Assembly: GCA_946886075.1 (NCBI GenBank)
Contig: CAMPHR010000003.1
Coordinates: 89,998-153,997 of the forward strand
DNA length: 64,000 nt
Origin: an uncultured Novosphingobium sp.
Lineage (GTDB): Bacteria > Pseudomonadota > Alphaproteobacteria > Sphingomonadales > Sphingomonadaceae
Reading direction: 5' to 3'
Positions 52,424 through 59,964 of the stretch are shown one piece after another. The notes under the pieces were generated by a model. That model made no database searches. It worked only from the letters and a program-made list of their open reading frames with translations, and was not told the origin of the DNA. The number at the start of each line of letters is the position of its first letter. Position 1 is the first letter of the stretch. Made by a program: the position numbers and the translations under genes.

Positions 52424-52450
52424 GTCACCCCAAGTCGAGCCCGGGGTGAC
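52424..52450. repeat. Short palindrome GTCACCCC/GGGGTGAC
   Basis: An 8-bp perfect inverted repeat with an 11-nt loop, related to the element at 50444-50525. It lies 32 bp after the TIM barrel stop and could act as a terminator. Confidence 0.6.
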
Positions 52451-52576
52451 GGGAAAGGGGCCTCGATTGTCCTGCGCGCATCGACGATTGCACAAAAAAT
52501 GCGTTTCCGTCGCGGCAGCGCTGTCATAGGAGGCGCGCGACGGGGTTGAGCCGTCGGGCATGAGGGGGCGCTGTTC

Positions 52577-53515
52577 ATGGCTGTGACGATCCTGGGCGCG
52601 CTGGTCCCGGTGTTCGGGCTGATCCTGATCGGCTATGTGTGCGGGCGCTATGACATATTGGGCGACCGCGCGTTCGAGGTGCTGAACCGCTTCGTCATCG
52701 CCATCACCCTGCCGATCCTCACCTTTCGTTCGATCGCGCATATGGACCCGAGCAATCTGGCCGTGCCGGGCATGTTCATCGCGGTGACGCTGGGCGCGCT
52801 GATCACCTATGCCCTGGCCTTTGCGATTGCGCGGCGGTTCGGGCGGTCGGGGGCGAATGCGAATATCGCGGCTTTGTGCGCCTGTTTCAGCAATACCGGC
52901 TTTATCGGCCTGCCGGTCGCGACGCTGGCCTGGGGGCCGGAGGCGGTTGCGCCGGTGTCCGTCGCGATGCTGATCTACTCGGCGATCGTGTTCACGGTGG
53001 GACTCGTCATGAGCGAGGTGACGGCGAGCCATGGCCATGGGGTGGGCACGGGGTTGAAGCTGGCGGCGCGGTCGACCGTGCGCAATCCGCTGATCTTCAT
53101 GGCGGTGCTGGGGTGCGTCTGGTCGGTGCTGCGCCTGCCGCTGGCGGGGCCGGCCGACATATTGATGCAGACGCTGGCGCAGGCGACGGCTCCCTGCGCG
53201 CTGACGGCGATCGGCATCTTCATCGCCCTGCCCCGGCAGACTGCCACGCCCGGCCCCATTGGGCGGGTCGTCGCGCTGAAGCTGCTTGTGCAGCCGCTGA
53301 TCACGGCGGGGCTGCTGTGGATGTTGCCGCCGATCCCGCCGCTTTGGGCGAAGGTCGCGATATTGATGGCGGCGATGCCGTGCGGCGCGTCGAGCTTTGT
53401 GCTGGCGGGGAAGGCTGGGCGCTGGGCGATGGAGCTGAGCGCCTGGGCGGTGATGCTGACGACGACGATGGCGTCCATTACGCTGATCGGGATGCTGTGG
53501 TGGCTGGGGGCTTAA
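52577..53515 (+). CDS. AEC-family transporter
   Basis: A 312-residue inner-membrane transporter of the auxin-efflux-carrier family, with about ten hydrophobic helices in two halves. The conserved first-half motif is 'NIAALCACFSNTGFIGLPVA', with Asn in the broken helix. The second-half counterpart includes 'LMAAMPCGASSFVLAGKAG'. Members export organic anions such as dicarboxylates and auxin. It may move a degradation product or acid intermediate. It converges with the XRE-type gene and overlaps its stop by 4 bp. Confidence 0.92.
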   Translation: MAVTILGALVPVFGLILIGYVCGRYDILGDRAFEVLNRFVIAITLPILTFRSIAHMDPSNLAVPGMFIAVTLGALITYALAFAIARRFGRSGANANIAALCACFSNTGFIGLPVATLAWGPEAVAPVSVAMLIYSAIVFTVGLVMSEVTASHGHGVGTGLKLAARSTVRNPLIFMAVLGCVWSVLRLPLAGPADILMQTLAQATAPCALTAIGIFIALPRQTATPGPIGRVVALKLLVQPLITAGLLWMLPPIPPLWAKVAILMAAMPCGASSFVLAGKAGRWAMELSAWAVMLTTTMASITLIGMLWWLGA

Positions 53516-54258
53516 AGGTCTTTGGTGACGCTGGTCATTGCCAAGGGGCGGACGAGGAGGAAGAGGGCGCACCAGTCGCCAGTGTCCGCTGCGGCTTCGC
53601 GTTCCTGCCGGGCGATCAGGTAGACGTCGTCGCGCAGGCGCTCGAACAGCGCCTGCACCCGGTCGCGGCCATTGGGGCCTAGCCAGAGCATGTCCGAGAC
53701 ATAGCGCGCATCCCCCTCCAGCAGCGAGGGACCAAGGAAGAAGTGCTTCACCACGCGGTTGAACGCTTGGTCGAGCGGGCCATCAGGGCGCCAGCGGACC
53801 GCGCGGCTGGTGAGCGGGCGCAGGCGTCCGCCGGGCAGGCTGTCGACCAGGCCGAGGCGCCGTAGCCGCTCGATCGCTTCTTCGAGCGCGGCTGTGTCTA
53901 TGCCGAGTGTCGCCTGGCACTCCGCCCGGTGCGCGCCGTTGAGGACGAGGAAGAAGAGCAGCGCGAGGCTGCGGTCGGCGGCGAGGACGCGCTCCTGCGC
54001 CAGGGTGAAGCGGTCCGCGCCGCTGTCGGCTGATCGGGCAAGCAGGTCACGCACGTCGATGCCGATGGCGAGGCAGAGGCGGTCGAGATTGTCGAGCGTC
54101 AGCCCCCTGCCCCGCAGCCAGCGCCACAGGGTCGGTTCCGCTACGTCCATGCGGGCGGCGAGGTCTGCGACCCGGACGCCCTGCACGCGCAGTTCGTGGC
54201 GGAGCTGGGCCAAGATGGCAGCGACGCCGGGGCTTTCAATTTGGGGCATGTTCAACAT
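53512..54258 (-). CDS. XRE-type HTH regulator with unknown C-terminal domain
   Basis: A 248-residue protein with an N-terminal helix-turn-helix 'VADLAARMDVAEPTLWRWLR' and a following 'LDNLDRLCLAIGIDVRDLLA', typical of XRE/Cro-type DNA-binding domains. The rest resembles a winged-helix-like region ('ALEEAIERLRRLGLVDSLPG') and a C-terminal part I do not recognise. The start is uncertain (ATG at 54258 or 54249; weak RBS). It is divergent from the second KshA-like gene, and two matching palindromes lie right next to its start. Confidence 0.8.
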   Translation of the reverse strand: MLNMPQIESPGVAAILAQLRHELRVQGVRVADLAARMDVAEPTLWRWLRGRGLTLDNLDRLCLAIGIDVRDLLARSADSGADRFTLAQERVLAADRSLALLFFLVLNGAHRAECQATLGIDTAALEEAIERLRRLGLVDSLPGGRLRPLTSRAVRWRPDGPLDQAFNRVVKHFFLGPSLLEGDARYVSDMLWLGPNGRDRVQALFERLRDDVYLIARQEREAAADTGDWCALFLLVRPLAMTSVTKDL

Positions 54259-54260
54259 CC

Positions 54261-54295
54261 GATCATAAGATGATCCCAAGAAATCATGATATGAT
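54261..54295. promoter_or_regulatory. Two tandem ATCAT-N3-ATGAT operators, 21 bp apart
   Basis: Site 1 is GATCATAAGATGATC (54261-54275) and site 2 ATCATGATATGAT (54283-54295). Both are perfect palindromes around three bases, and their centres are 21 bp apart, two helical turns, so dimers would sit on the same face. They lie between the XRE-type gene and the KshA-like operon. Confidence 0.7.
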
Positions 54296-54373
54296 CGCCT
54301 TTCGCAAGGGGCGAATTGATCCGGCTGCATGCTTATTCCACTATGCGCGTGAGATAAGAGAGAGGATGGACCG

Positions 54374-55444
54374 ATGGCGACCACGGCCGACTATGGCTTG
54401 GGCGAATTCACTTTTCCCCGTGGCTGGTTCATGATCGCGCGGGCTGAGGATGCAGTCTCCGCGCCCAAGGCGCTGCGCATGTTCGGACGCGATCTGGTGC
54501 TGTATCGCGGGGAAAGCGGGCGCGCGGCGCTGCTCGATGCCTATTGCCCGCATATGGGCGCGCATCTGGCCGCCGAGCAAAGTTCAGGCGCGGGCGCGCA
54601 GCGTATCGAGGGGGATTCGATCCGCTGCCCATATCATGCCTGGCGCTTCGGACCGGACGGCATCTGCAACAATGTGCCCTATTTCGACGGGCCGCTGCCC
54701 CCGGCGGCGCGGGTGCGCGCCTATCCGGTGGAGGAGCGGTTCGGATGCCTCTTCGCCTGGCATGATCCGGAGCAGATGGAGCCGGACTATCCCCTGCCCG
54801 ACCTGCCGGAATGGGAAGATACGAGCTGGGTGCGCTGCATCTATGATGATCTGGGGCAGATACCCGTCCACCCGCAAGAGATCATCGACAATCTGGTCGA
54901 TGCGCGGCATTTCGGGCCGGTGCATGGGCAACGGCTCGCCTATTTCAATTCGCGCTTTGAGGGCGTCACCGGGCGGCAGCTGTCCGGCGGGGGTCATGAG
55001 ACGATGACGAGCGAGGGCGGCGTGCTGGACGTCGACGCTTATTATACCGGGCCGGGCATCCTCATCGCTCGCTTTTCCGGCGAGACGGACGCGGTGCAGA
55101 TCGTGCTGCACACGCCGGTCGAGGATGGCGTGACCCATGTATGGCATGGCATCATCACGCGCGGACGACAGGTGCCGCCATCGGCGGAGGATGTCGAACT
55201 GCACGGGCAATATCAGCAGCTTGGCCTGTCCGCTTTCTCGCAGGATTTCGAGATTTGGCGGACCAAGGCGCCCGCGTTGCAGATATTGCGTTTGCCGACC
55301 GATGGACCATTCCACCGCAACCGGGCATGGTATCGGCAATTCTACAATCCACGCGCGCAGGCGGCGGGCCATCAGGGCCGCGCCAATGGCGACCATGCCA
55401 CCAAGGGGCTGGATCAGGCGCCGACGGCCGCCGCGGCCGAATGA
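54374..55444 (+). CDS. Rieske non-heme iron oxygenase, KshA-like (copy B)
   Basis: A 356-residue Rieske oxygenase clearly related to copies A and C but diverged. Rieske ligands are C58, H60, C85 and H88 ('CPHMGAH', 'CPYHAW'). Mononuclear iron ligands are H179 and H184 in 'DNLVDARHFGPVHG' and Asp in 'FSQDFEIW'. A 'WYRQFYNPR' segment lies near the end. GAGAGG is 8 bp upstream. It is followed by an SDR gene and preceded by a divergent XRE-type gene. Its substrate may differ in side chain or ring position from that of copies A and C. Confidence 0.93.
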   Translation: MATTADYGLGEFTFPRGWFMIARAEDAVSAPKALRMFGRDLVLYRGESGRAALLDAYCPHMGAHLAAEQSSGAGAQRIEGDSIRCPYHAWRFGPDGICNNVPYFDGPLPPAARVRAYPVEERFGCLFAWHDPEQMEPDYPLPDLPEWEDTSWVRCIYDDLGQIPVHPQEIIDNLVDARHFGPVHGQRLAYFNSRFEGVTGRQLSGGGHETMTSEGGVLDVDAYYTGPGILIARFSGETDAVQIVLHTPVEDGVTHVWHGIITRGRQVPPSAEDVELHGQYQQLGLSAFSQDFEIWRTKAPALQILRLPTDGPFHRNRAWYRQFYNPRAQAAGHQGRANGDHATKGLDQAPTAAAAE

Positions 55445-55472
55445 CATTCAAGCAGAAGAGGATAGTTTTGGA

Positions 55473-56243
55473 ATGAACAGGGATTTCCCGGAAGGCGCGG
55501 CGCTCATCTTCGGCGGCAGCGGCGGCATTGGCAAGGGCGTCGCGGTCGAGTTCGCCAAGTCGGGCACGGACGTCGCCATCTGCTATCGCAGCAAGAAGGA
55601 CGTGGCCGAAGCGACGGCTGGGGCGATCGAAGCATTGGGCGTCAAGGCCAGCCTGCATCAGGTCGATGTGCGCGATCGTGCTTCGGTGGATGCGGTTGTC
55701 GCGTCCGCCACCGCCGCCCATGGCCGCGTGCACAGCGTCATATGGGGCGCGGGGCCGCTGGTGCCTCAGGTCGCGATCGCCGAATGGAGCGACGAGCAAT
55801 TCCGGCAGGCGATGGAGGTCGAGGTGTTCGGCTTTTACAATGCCGCCCGCGCCTTCATCCCGCACATGCGTGAAAAGGGCGGCGGGTCGTTCGTGCATCT
55901 GGGATCGGCGGGGCATGACTGGTGGCCCAAGCTCGACGGCCTGTCGGTCGCGCCCAAGGCGGCGAACGAAGCGCTGATCAAGGGCATCGCCAAGGAAGAG
56001 GGCAAGCATGAGATCCGCGCCAATTCGGTGCTGGTCGGCGTGATCGACGCGGGCATGTTCCACGAACTGACGGCGCAGGGCGTGTTCGATGACTATTGGG
56101 TTGCTGAAACCAAGAAGCTGCTGTGTTTGAAGCGCTGGGGGCAGTCGGAGGATATTGGCCAGGCGGCGGTGTTCTTTGCGTCCGAACGCGCCCGCTATGT
56201 GACGGGTCAGGTGATTTCGGTGTCGGGTGGCTTTGGGGTTTGA
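55473..56243 (+). CDS. SDR-family protein with Tyr replaced by Ser in the active site
   Basis: A 256-residue SDR-fold protein. The glycine motif is 'LIFGGSGGIGKGVAVEFAKSG'. The catalytic serine is in 'HLGSAG'; 13 residues later, where Tyr of Tyr-x3-Lys belongs, there is serine ('LSVAPK'), with the lysine kept. The asparagine motif is also changed to 'WGAGPLV'. The fold is intact to the C-terminal 'ARYVTGQVISVSGGFGV'. It either uses another general acid or has a non-redox role. It follows the KshA-like gene by 28 bp. Confidence 0.88.
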   Translation: MNRDFPEGAALIFGGSGGIGKGVAVEFAKSGTDVAICYRSKKDVAEATAGAIEALGVKASLHQVDVRDRASVDAVVASATAAHGRVHSVIWGAGPLVPQVAIAEWSDEQFRQAMEVEVFGFYNAARAFIPHMREKGGGSFVHLGSAGHDWWPKLDGLSVAPKAANEALIKGIAKEEGKHEIRANSVLVGVIDAGMFHELTAQGVFDDYWVAETKKLLCLKRWGQSEDIGQAAVFFASERARYVTGQVISVSGGFGV

Positions 56244-56313
56244 TGCGAGTGGAGGGGGAGAGGCTTGGCCGTCTCTCCCTTGGAACGATTGCGTTGAATC
56301 TGGATTACCCAAT

Positions 56314-56390
56314 CCGTTTGGGCTGAGCTTGTCGAAGCCGTTTTCTTTCTAAAAAGAAGTAGAGCCCTTCGACAGGCTCAGGGCGAACGG
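56314..56390. repeat. REP-like intergenic palindrome
   Basis: The fullest copy of the element: arms CCGTTTGGGCTGAGC and GCTCAGGGCGAACGG, then TTGTCGAAGC / CCCTTCGACA, around a TTCTTTCTAAAAAGAAGT inner stem. It lies after the SDR gene and possibly ends that transcript. Confidence 0.8.
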
Positions 56391-56509
56391 TACTGAAATA
56401 GTCTTGAATCATTGGCCGCCCTGCCATGCTTAACGCTTCGCTGACGATGCCGCTTCACTGTCTGGAAGAGATGATCCGATAGCCGCAGGGTGGGACATCG
56501 GAGATTCTT

Positions 56510-56968
56510 GTGGTCAGCATCAATTCAAGCGCCAACGCCATTGCCAATTGGAACAACAAAAATTCCACCGGCACGACGGGCACTTCCGGCTCGACAACCG
56601 CTACCGAGCCGACTGCCACGACAAGCCCGAGCGAGACAACCGGGAGCAGCGCAGCGCCGTCATCGGGCGCACCGATCATAACGGCATCGGTTGAACCAGT
56701 TTTAGTCTATGCGCCGCCTGCGCGCAGTGAGATCGGACAAGCGCCGGTTGCTTCGCGATCGCTGGACGGCCTGTTGTCGGATGCGGGCTTCTTCTCACGC
56801 AGCGCGGCGGCGCAGACTTCTGCCAGCGCCGGAGTCGAGCAGGTGGCCGCCAGCGCCATGCCTGCTGCGCTCAGCCAGGCGGAAGTCATTGCGCGCGCGG
56901 CTTATGCCATCGTCGCGGACGCCAATGCGGACAGTGCGGCGTCTTCGCTGATCAAGCAGTTCGGCTAG
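56510..56968 (+). CDS. Ser/Thr/Ala-rich hypothetical protein
   Basis: A 152-residue protein starting at GTG, with GGAG 6 bp upstream. The first ~60 residues are almost only Ser, Thr, Gly, Pro, Asn and Ala. A central stretch, 'SRSLDGLLSDAGFFSR', and a C-terminal helix-like region, 'LSQAEVIARAAYAIVADANA', are more ordered. There is no signal peptide, membrane segment or known domain. I do not recognise it. It stands alone between two palindromic repeats. Confidence 0.6.
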   Translation: MVSINSSANAIANWNNKNSTGTTGTSGSTTATEPTATTSPSETTGSSAAPSSGAPIITASVEPVLVYAPPARSEIGQAPVASRSLDGLLSDAGFFSRSAAAQTSASAGVEQVAASAMPAALSQAEVIARAAYAIVADANADSAASSLIKQFG

Positions 56969-56989
56969 GCTGAACCTCTCGACCCGTCG

Positions 56990-57050
56990 GGGTTCGGCTC
57001 TTCAACAAGCTCAGGCTGGGCTTCGACTTCGCTCAATCCGATCGGGTTGA
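56990..57050. repeat. Degenerate REP-like element
   Basis: A decayed relative of the TTCG...GAAC palindromes ('GGTTCGGCTC', 'CAAGCTCAGGCTGGGCTTCG') between the Ser/Thr-rich gene and the iron-permease-like gene. Confidence 0.4.
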
Positions 57051-57070
57051 AGGGCTGATCACATTCTCCC

Positions 57071-57481
<411 letters not shown>

Positions 57482-57551
57482 ATGTTTCTCTGCACTGTTA
57501 CCTCTGGTTCGCCTGGAACCAGCAACAATTAGAAACATTCAACCAAGCGAA

Positions 57552-57800
57552 ATGATCAAAAGCGCTGCGATAAAAGCCGCCGGATATGCGATATCTACCG
57601 TCAGCGTCCTCCTGCTGGGCCTCGTATCGTGGCGCAGTGCGAGCCGCGATCCCTTGCTGTCGCTATGCCTGATCATCGGCATGGCGACTTCGATCAGCGG
57701 GATGGGCCTGCGATGGCTGTCCTATCGGGTGGATGAAAAGGAACAGCGGGGAAGCGGACGAGAGGCTCAGCCGGGGCGCCCAATCACCCCCGAATGGTAG
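57552..57800 (+). CDS. Small predicted two-helix membrane protein
   Basis: An 82-residue protein with two likely membrane helices ('AISTVSVLLLGLVSW' and 'LLSLCLIIGMATSISGMGL') and a charged, hydrophilic C-terminal tail. No family is recognised and the RBS is weak, so it is only moderately supported. A longer in-frame extension upstream overlaps the iron-permease-like gene and is unlikely. Confidence 0.5.
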   Translation: MIKSAAIKAAGYAISTVSVLLLGLVSWRSASRDPLLSLCLIIGMATSISGMGLRWLSYRVDEKEQRGSGREAQPGRPITPEW

Positions 57801-57802
57801 GA

Positions 57803-57835
57803 GAGCCCAGCGCGCGGGAGGCGATGGGCTCCTCC
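57803..57835. terminator. hairpin with short T-run
   Basis: AGCCCA / TGGGCT stem, extended imperfectly by GGAG/CTCC, with TTT on the plus-strand side. Located just after the small membrane protein gene and before the converging unknown gene. Confidence 0.4.
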
Positions 57836-57843
57836 TTTCAATG

Positions 57844-58521
57844 TCAGAGTTCGACCACCGACAGGATGTGGCTGTCATAGCCGGGCCATACATAGTCGAA
57901 TTCCAGGATCAGCGTGTCGCCGATCTGGCCGCTCGACAGCAAGTCGGTTTCGACGAACAGCTGCAGGCCGTTGCGGCCATAGGCATAGCGCGTGACGTTG
58001 CCGAAGGCGGGCGATGCGTCGAGAAGCGCGTCGATCTGATCATTGCCCTGACGCGGGCGATTGACGGTGACCTTCAGGCGGCCCTTGAGGTCAGGGTCAT
58101 TCTGGTTCGCTTCGATGAGGTCGAGCGTCATCTTCTCGATCGCTTCGAACGAATCCACCAGCGTGCCGATGTGGAAGGTATATTCCGGATCGGCCTCGAC
58201 CGCATCGCGAAGCGCCTTGACCGCTTCATGCTCCTTGTCCGTGCCATAGCCGAGCGCCTCGCGCGCTGCCTTGTTCACCGCAGCCTGAGCGGCGGGCAAG
58301 GCGGCGAGGTAGAAGATCCCATCGCCACGGCTGCGATTGTTGCCATGTACGACGAAGCGGTAGAAATTGCCCTGCGGGAAAGGCAGCATCTGCGTTTCCA
58401 CAAAGCCGAGCAGGCCGAGCAGCTTGGCCGCGATCGGACCATCCTCCGCCTTGGGGTAGAACAGGGCGACATGCCCCATCGACCGCATGTAATCCTGAGC
58501 CTCTACTGCCAAAGTCGCCAT
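57844..58521 (-). CDS. Unknown protein downstream of the third KshA-like gene
   Basis: A 225-residue soluble protein of no family I recognise. The start at 'MATLAVEAQD' has AGGAGG 7 bp upstream. The first 60 residues ('GHVALFYPKAEDGPIAAKLL') look slightly like a VOC beta-alpha unit. The middle is helical and acidic, and the C terminus ends in a beta-rich 'TLILEFDYVWPGYDSHI'. It lies 124 bp after the KshA-like copy C on the same strand, separated by a tetraloop hairpin, so it is probably expressed with it. A substrate-handling or accessory role is a guess. Confidence 0.75.
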   Translation of the reverse strand: MATLAVEAQDYMRSMGHVALFYPKAEDGPIAAKLLGLLGFVETQMLPFPQGNFYRFVVHGNNRSRGDGIFYLAALPAAQAAVNKAAREALGYGTDKEHEAVKALRDAVEADPEYTFHIGTLVDSFEAIEKMTLDLIEANQNDPDLKGRLKVTVNRPRQGNDQIDALLDASPAFGNVTRYAYGRNGLQLFVETDLLSSGQIGDTLILEFDYVWPGYDSHILSVVEL

Positions 58522-58609
58522 GTTCATGCCTCCTGCTCCGGCTGCTTTGCGCAACCGCTGTCCCGGTGAAATCAAAGGATCGGGCCGTTTCTTTCGTCAG
58601 CCCGCTTAT

Positions 58610-58631
58610 GCGCCAGCCTTCCGGCTGGCGC
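58610..58631 (-). other. GNRA-tetraloop hairpin between KshA-like copy C and the unknown gene
   Basis: A 9-bp perfect stem GCGCCAGCC / GGCTGGCGC. On the minus-strand transcript the loop reads GGAA, a GNRA tetraloop. It lacks a T-run and starts 15 bp after the KshA-like stop codon. It may protect or separate the two cistrons. Confidence 0.5.
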
Positions 58632-58645
58632 CCGATATTTCGGCC

Positions 58646-59725
58646 TTATGCCGCCTGCGTGGAACTGCGCTTGTCGAGCGTGACATGCAGTCCGTTGGTG
58701 CGCTTGTGCAGGTCGGCGGTCTTGTCGCGCGGGTTGTAGAATTGCTTGTACCAGGTCCGCACCTTGCCATAGGGGCCGTCATTGGGGATGACGAGCGGGT
58801 TGAGGCACGCCCGCTTGTTCTGCCAGATCTCGACATCCTGGGCGAAGGCGAGGCGGCTGCCTTCCTGATATTCCAGCGCTGCGGCGCGCAGCTCATCGGT
58901 GACCGGCGCCGAGCCGTCATTCACCTGCACCATCAGGCCATGCCAGACGCGGATCTTGCCATCCTCGATCGGGGTGTGGGTGATCATGATGAAGCTGTCG
59001 AACGTGCCCGCCATCTCCGACTGGAGGATCGAGGGGCCGGTATACCAGGTGTCGAGCGTCAGCACGTCTTCGGGATTGAGCGTCAGCGTGCGGTGCCCGG
59101 CGGCATAATATTGGTGGACGATATGATCCTTGAACTCATTGGCGAAGTAGACGAAGTCCTTGGCGCCATGGATCGGGATGAAATGGCCAAAGTCGGCCAT
59201 GTTGTCGACTACCTCGATCGGATGGATGTCGAGATCGCCCATATAGTCGATCTTCCAGTTGACCCAGCCGGGCGCATCATAATGGCCGCCGAAATCGGGC
59301 AGGTCGAAATTGGGTTCGAGCGCTTCAGGGTCATGCCAGATCCAGATCGTCCCGGCGCGCTCCACGGTGGGGAAGGTCTTGAGCTTGGCCGCCTTGGGCA
59401 CGAAATCGGAATAGGGAATGTTCTTGCACGCGCCGTCCGGGCCATATTGCCAGCCGTGGAAGGGGCAGCGGATCGATTCCCCCTGCACCTGCTCGCCGTC
59501 GCGCACGATATAGCTGGTCGTGTTCTTCGCCAGATGCGCGCCCATGTGCGGGCAGTAGGCTTCGGTCACATAGACATTGCCGCTCTCGCCACGGTACATC
59601 ACCATGTCCTGGCCAAGATAGCGCATCGCCTTGGGCGTACTCGTCGCCTCGGCGCTCTCACCCACCATGAACCACCCACGCGGGAAGGTGAAGTCTCCCA
59701 GACGATAGTCCGACGATGTCGCCAT
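58646..59725 (-). CDS. Rieske non-heme iron oxygenase, KshA-like (copy C)
   Basis: A 359-residue Rieske oxygenase nearly identical to copy A at 30898: I count 12 differing residues, only one of them in the first 237. The Rieske ligands (C58, H60, C87, H90), the iron ligands H181 and H186, and the Asp in 'FAQDVEIW' are the same. Differences cluster in the last third ('SEMAGTFDSFIMITH', 'FYNPRDKTADLH'), which lines part of the substrate pocket in this fold. It has its own RBS, identical to that of copy A, but a different upstream region. The unknown gene follows it. Confidence 0.93.
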   Translation of the reverse strand: MATSSDYRLGDFTFPRGWFMVGESAEATSTPKAMRYLGQDMVMYRGESGNVYVTEAYCPHMGAHLAKNTTSYIVRDGEQVQGESIRCPFHGWQYGPDGACKNIPYSDFVPKAAKLKTFPTVERAGTIWIWHDPEALEPNFDLPDFGGHYDAPGWVNWKIDYMGDLDIHPIEVVDNMADFGHFIPIHGAKDFVYFANEFKDHIVHQYYAAGHRTLTLNPEDVLTLDTWYTGPSILQSEMAGTFDSFIMITHTPIEDGKIRVWHGLMVQVNDGSAPVTDELRAAALEYQEGSRLAFAQDVEIWQNKRACLNPLVIPNDGPYGKVRTWYKQFYNPRDKTADLHKRTNGLHVTLDKRSSTQAA

Positions 59726-59742
59726 TGCTTGATCCTCTCACT
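58646..59742 (-). repeat. Near-identical duplication, copy C of the KshA-like gene and leader
   Basis: Partner of 30898-31994. The identity ends 17 bp before the start codon, and decreases toward the 3' end of the gene. Confidence 0.85.
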
Positions 59743-59964
59743 CGCTACCTGACGTAGCAGGGCGGGCCGTTCGCCCATATGAACCATATGGCGATCAGCC
59801 CAACCGATTTAACTGATGCCATGTAAAATACGCAAAGCCGTTCGGCCGTGCAAGTTACTTATCGCCAATAAGCTTGAACCCGCCCTTAATGCTGCGCAAT
59901 GAAGAAGCAGGCATGGCGCGCCGCCCGCGATTTGCGTGCGCGAGGTCGTGCGGCCGGGCGCTGG

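Noticed and set aside
59775..59790. Tandem CCATATG copies upstream of KshA-like copy C, considered as a parS or iteron
   Set aside because: Only two 7-bp copies, and CATATG is self-complementary by chance; too little to call a partition site.
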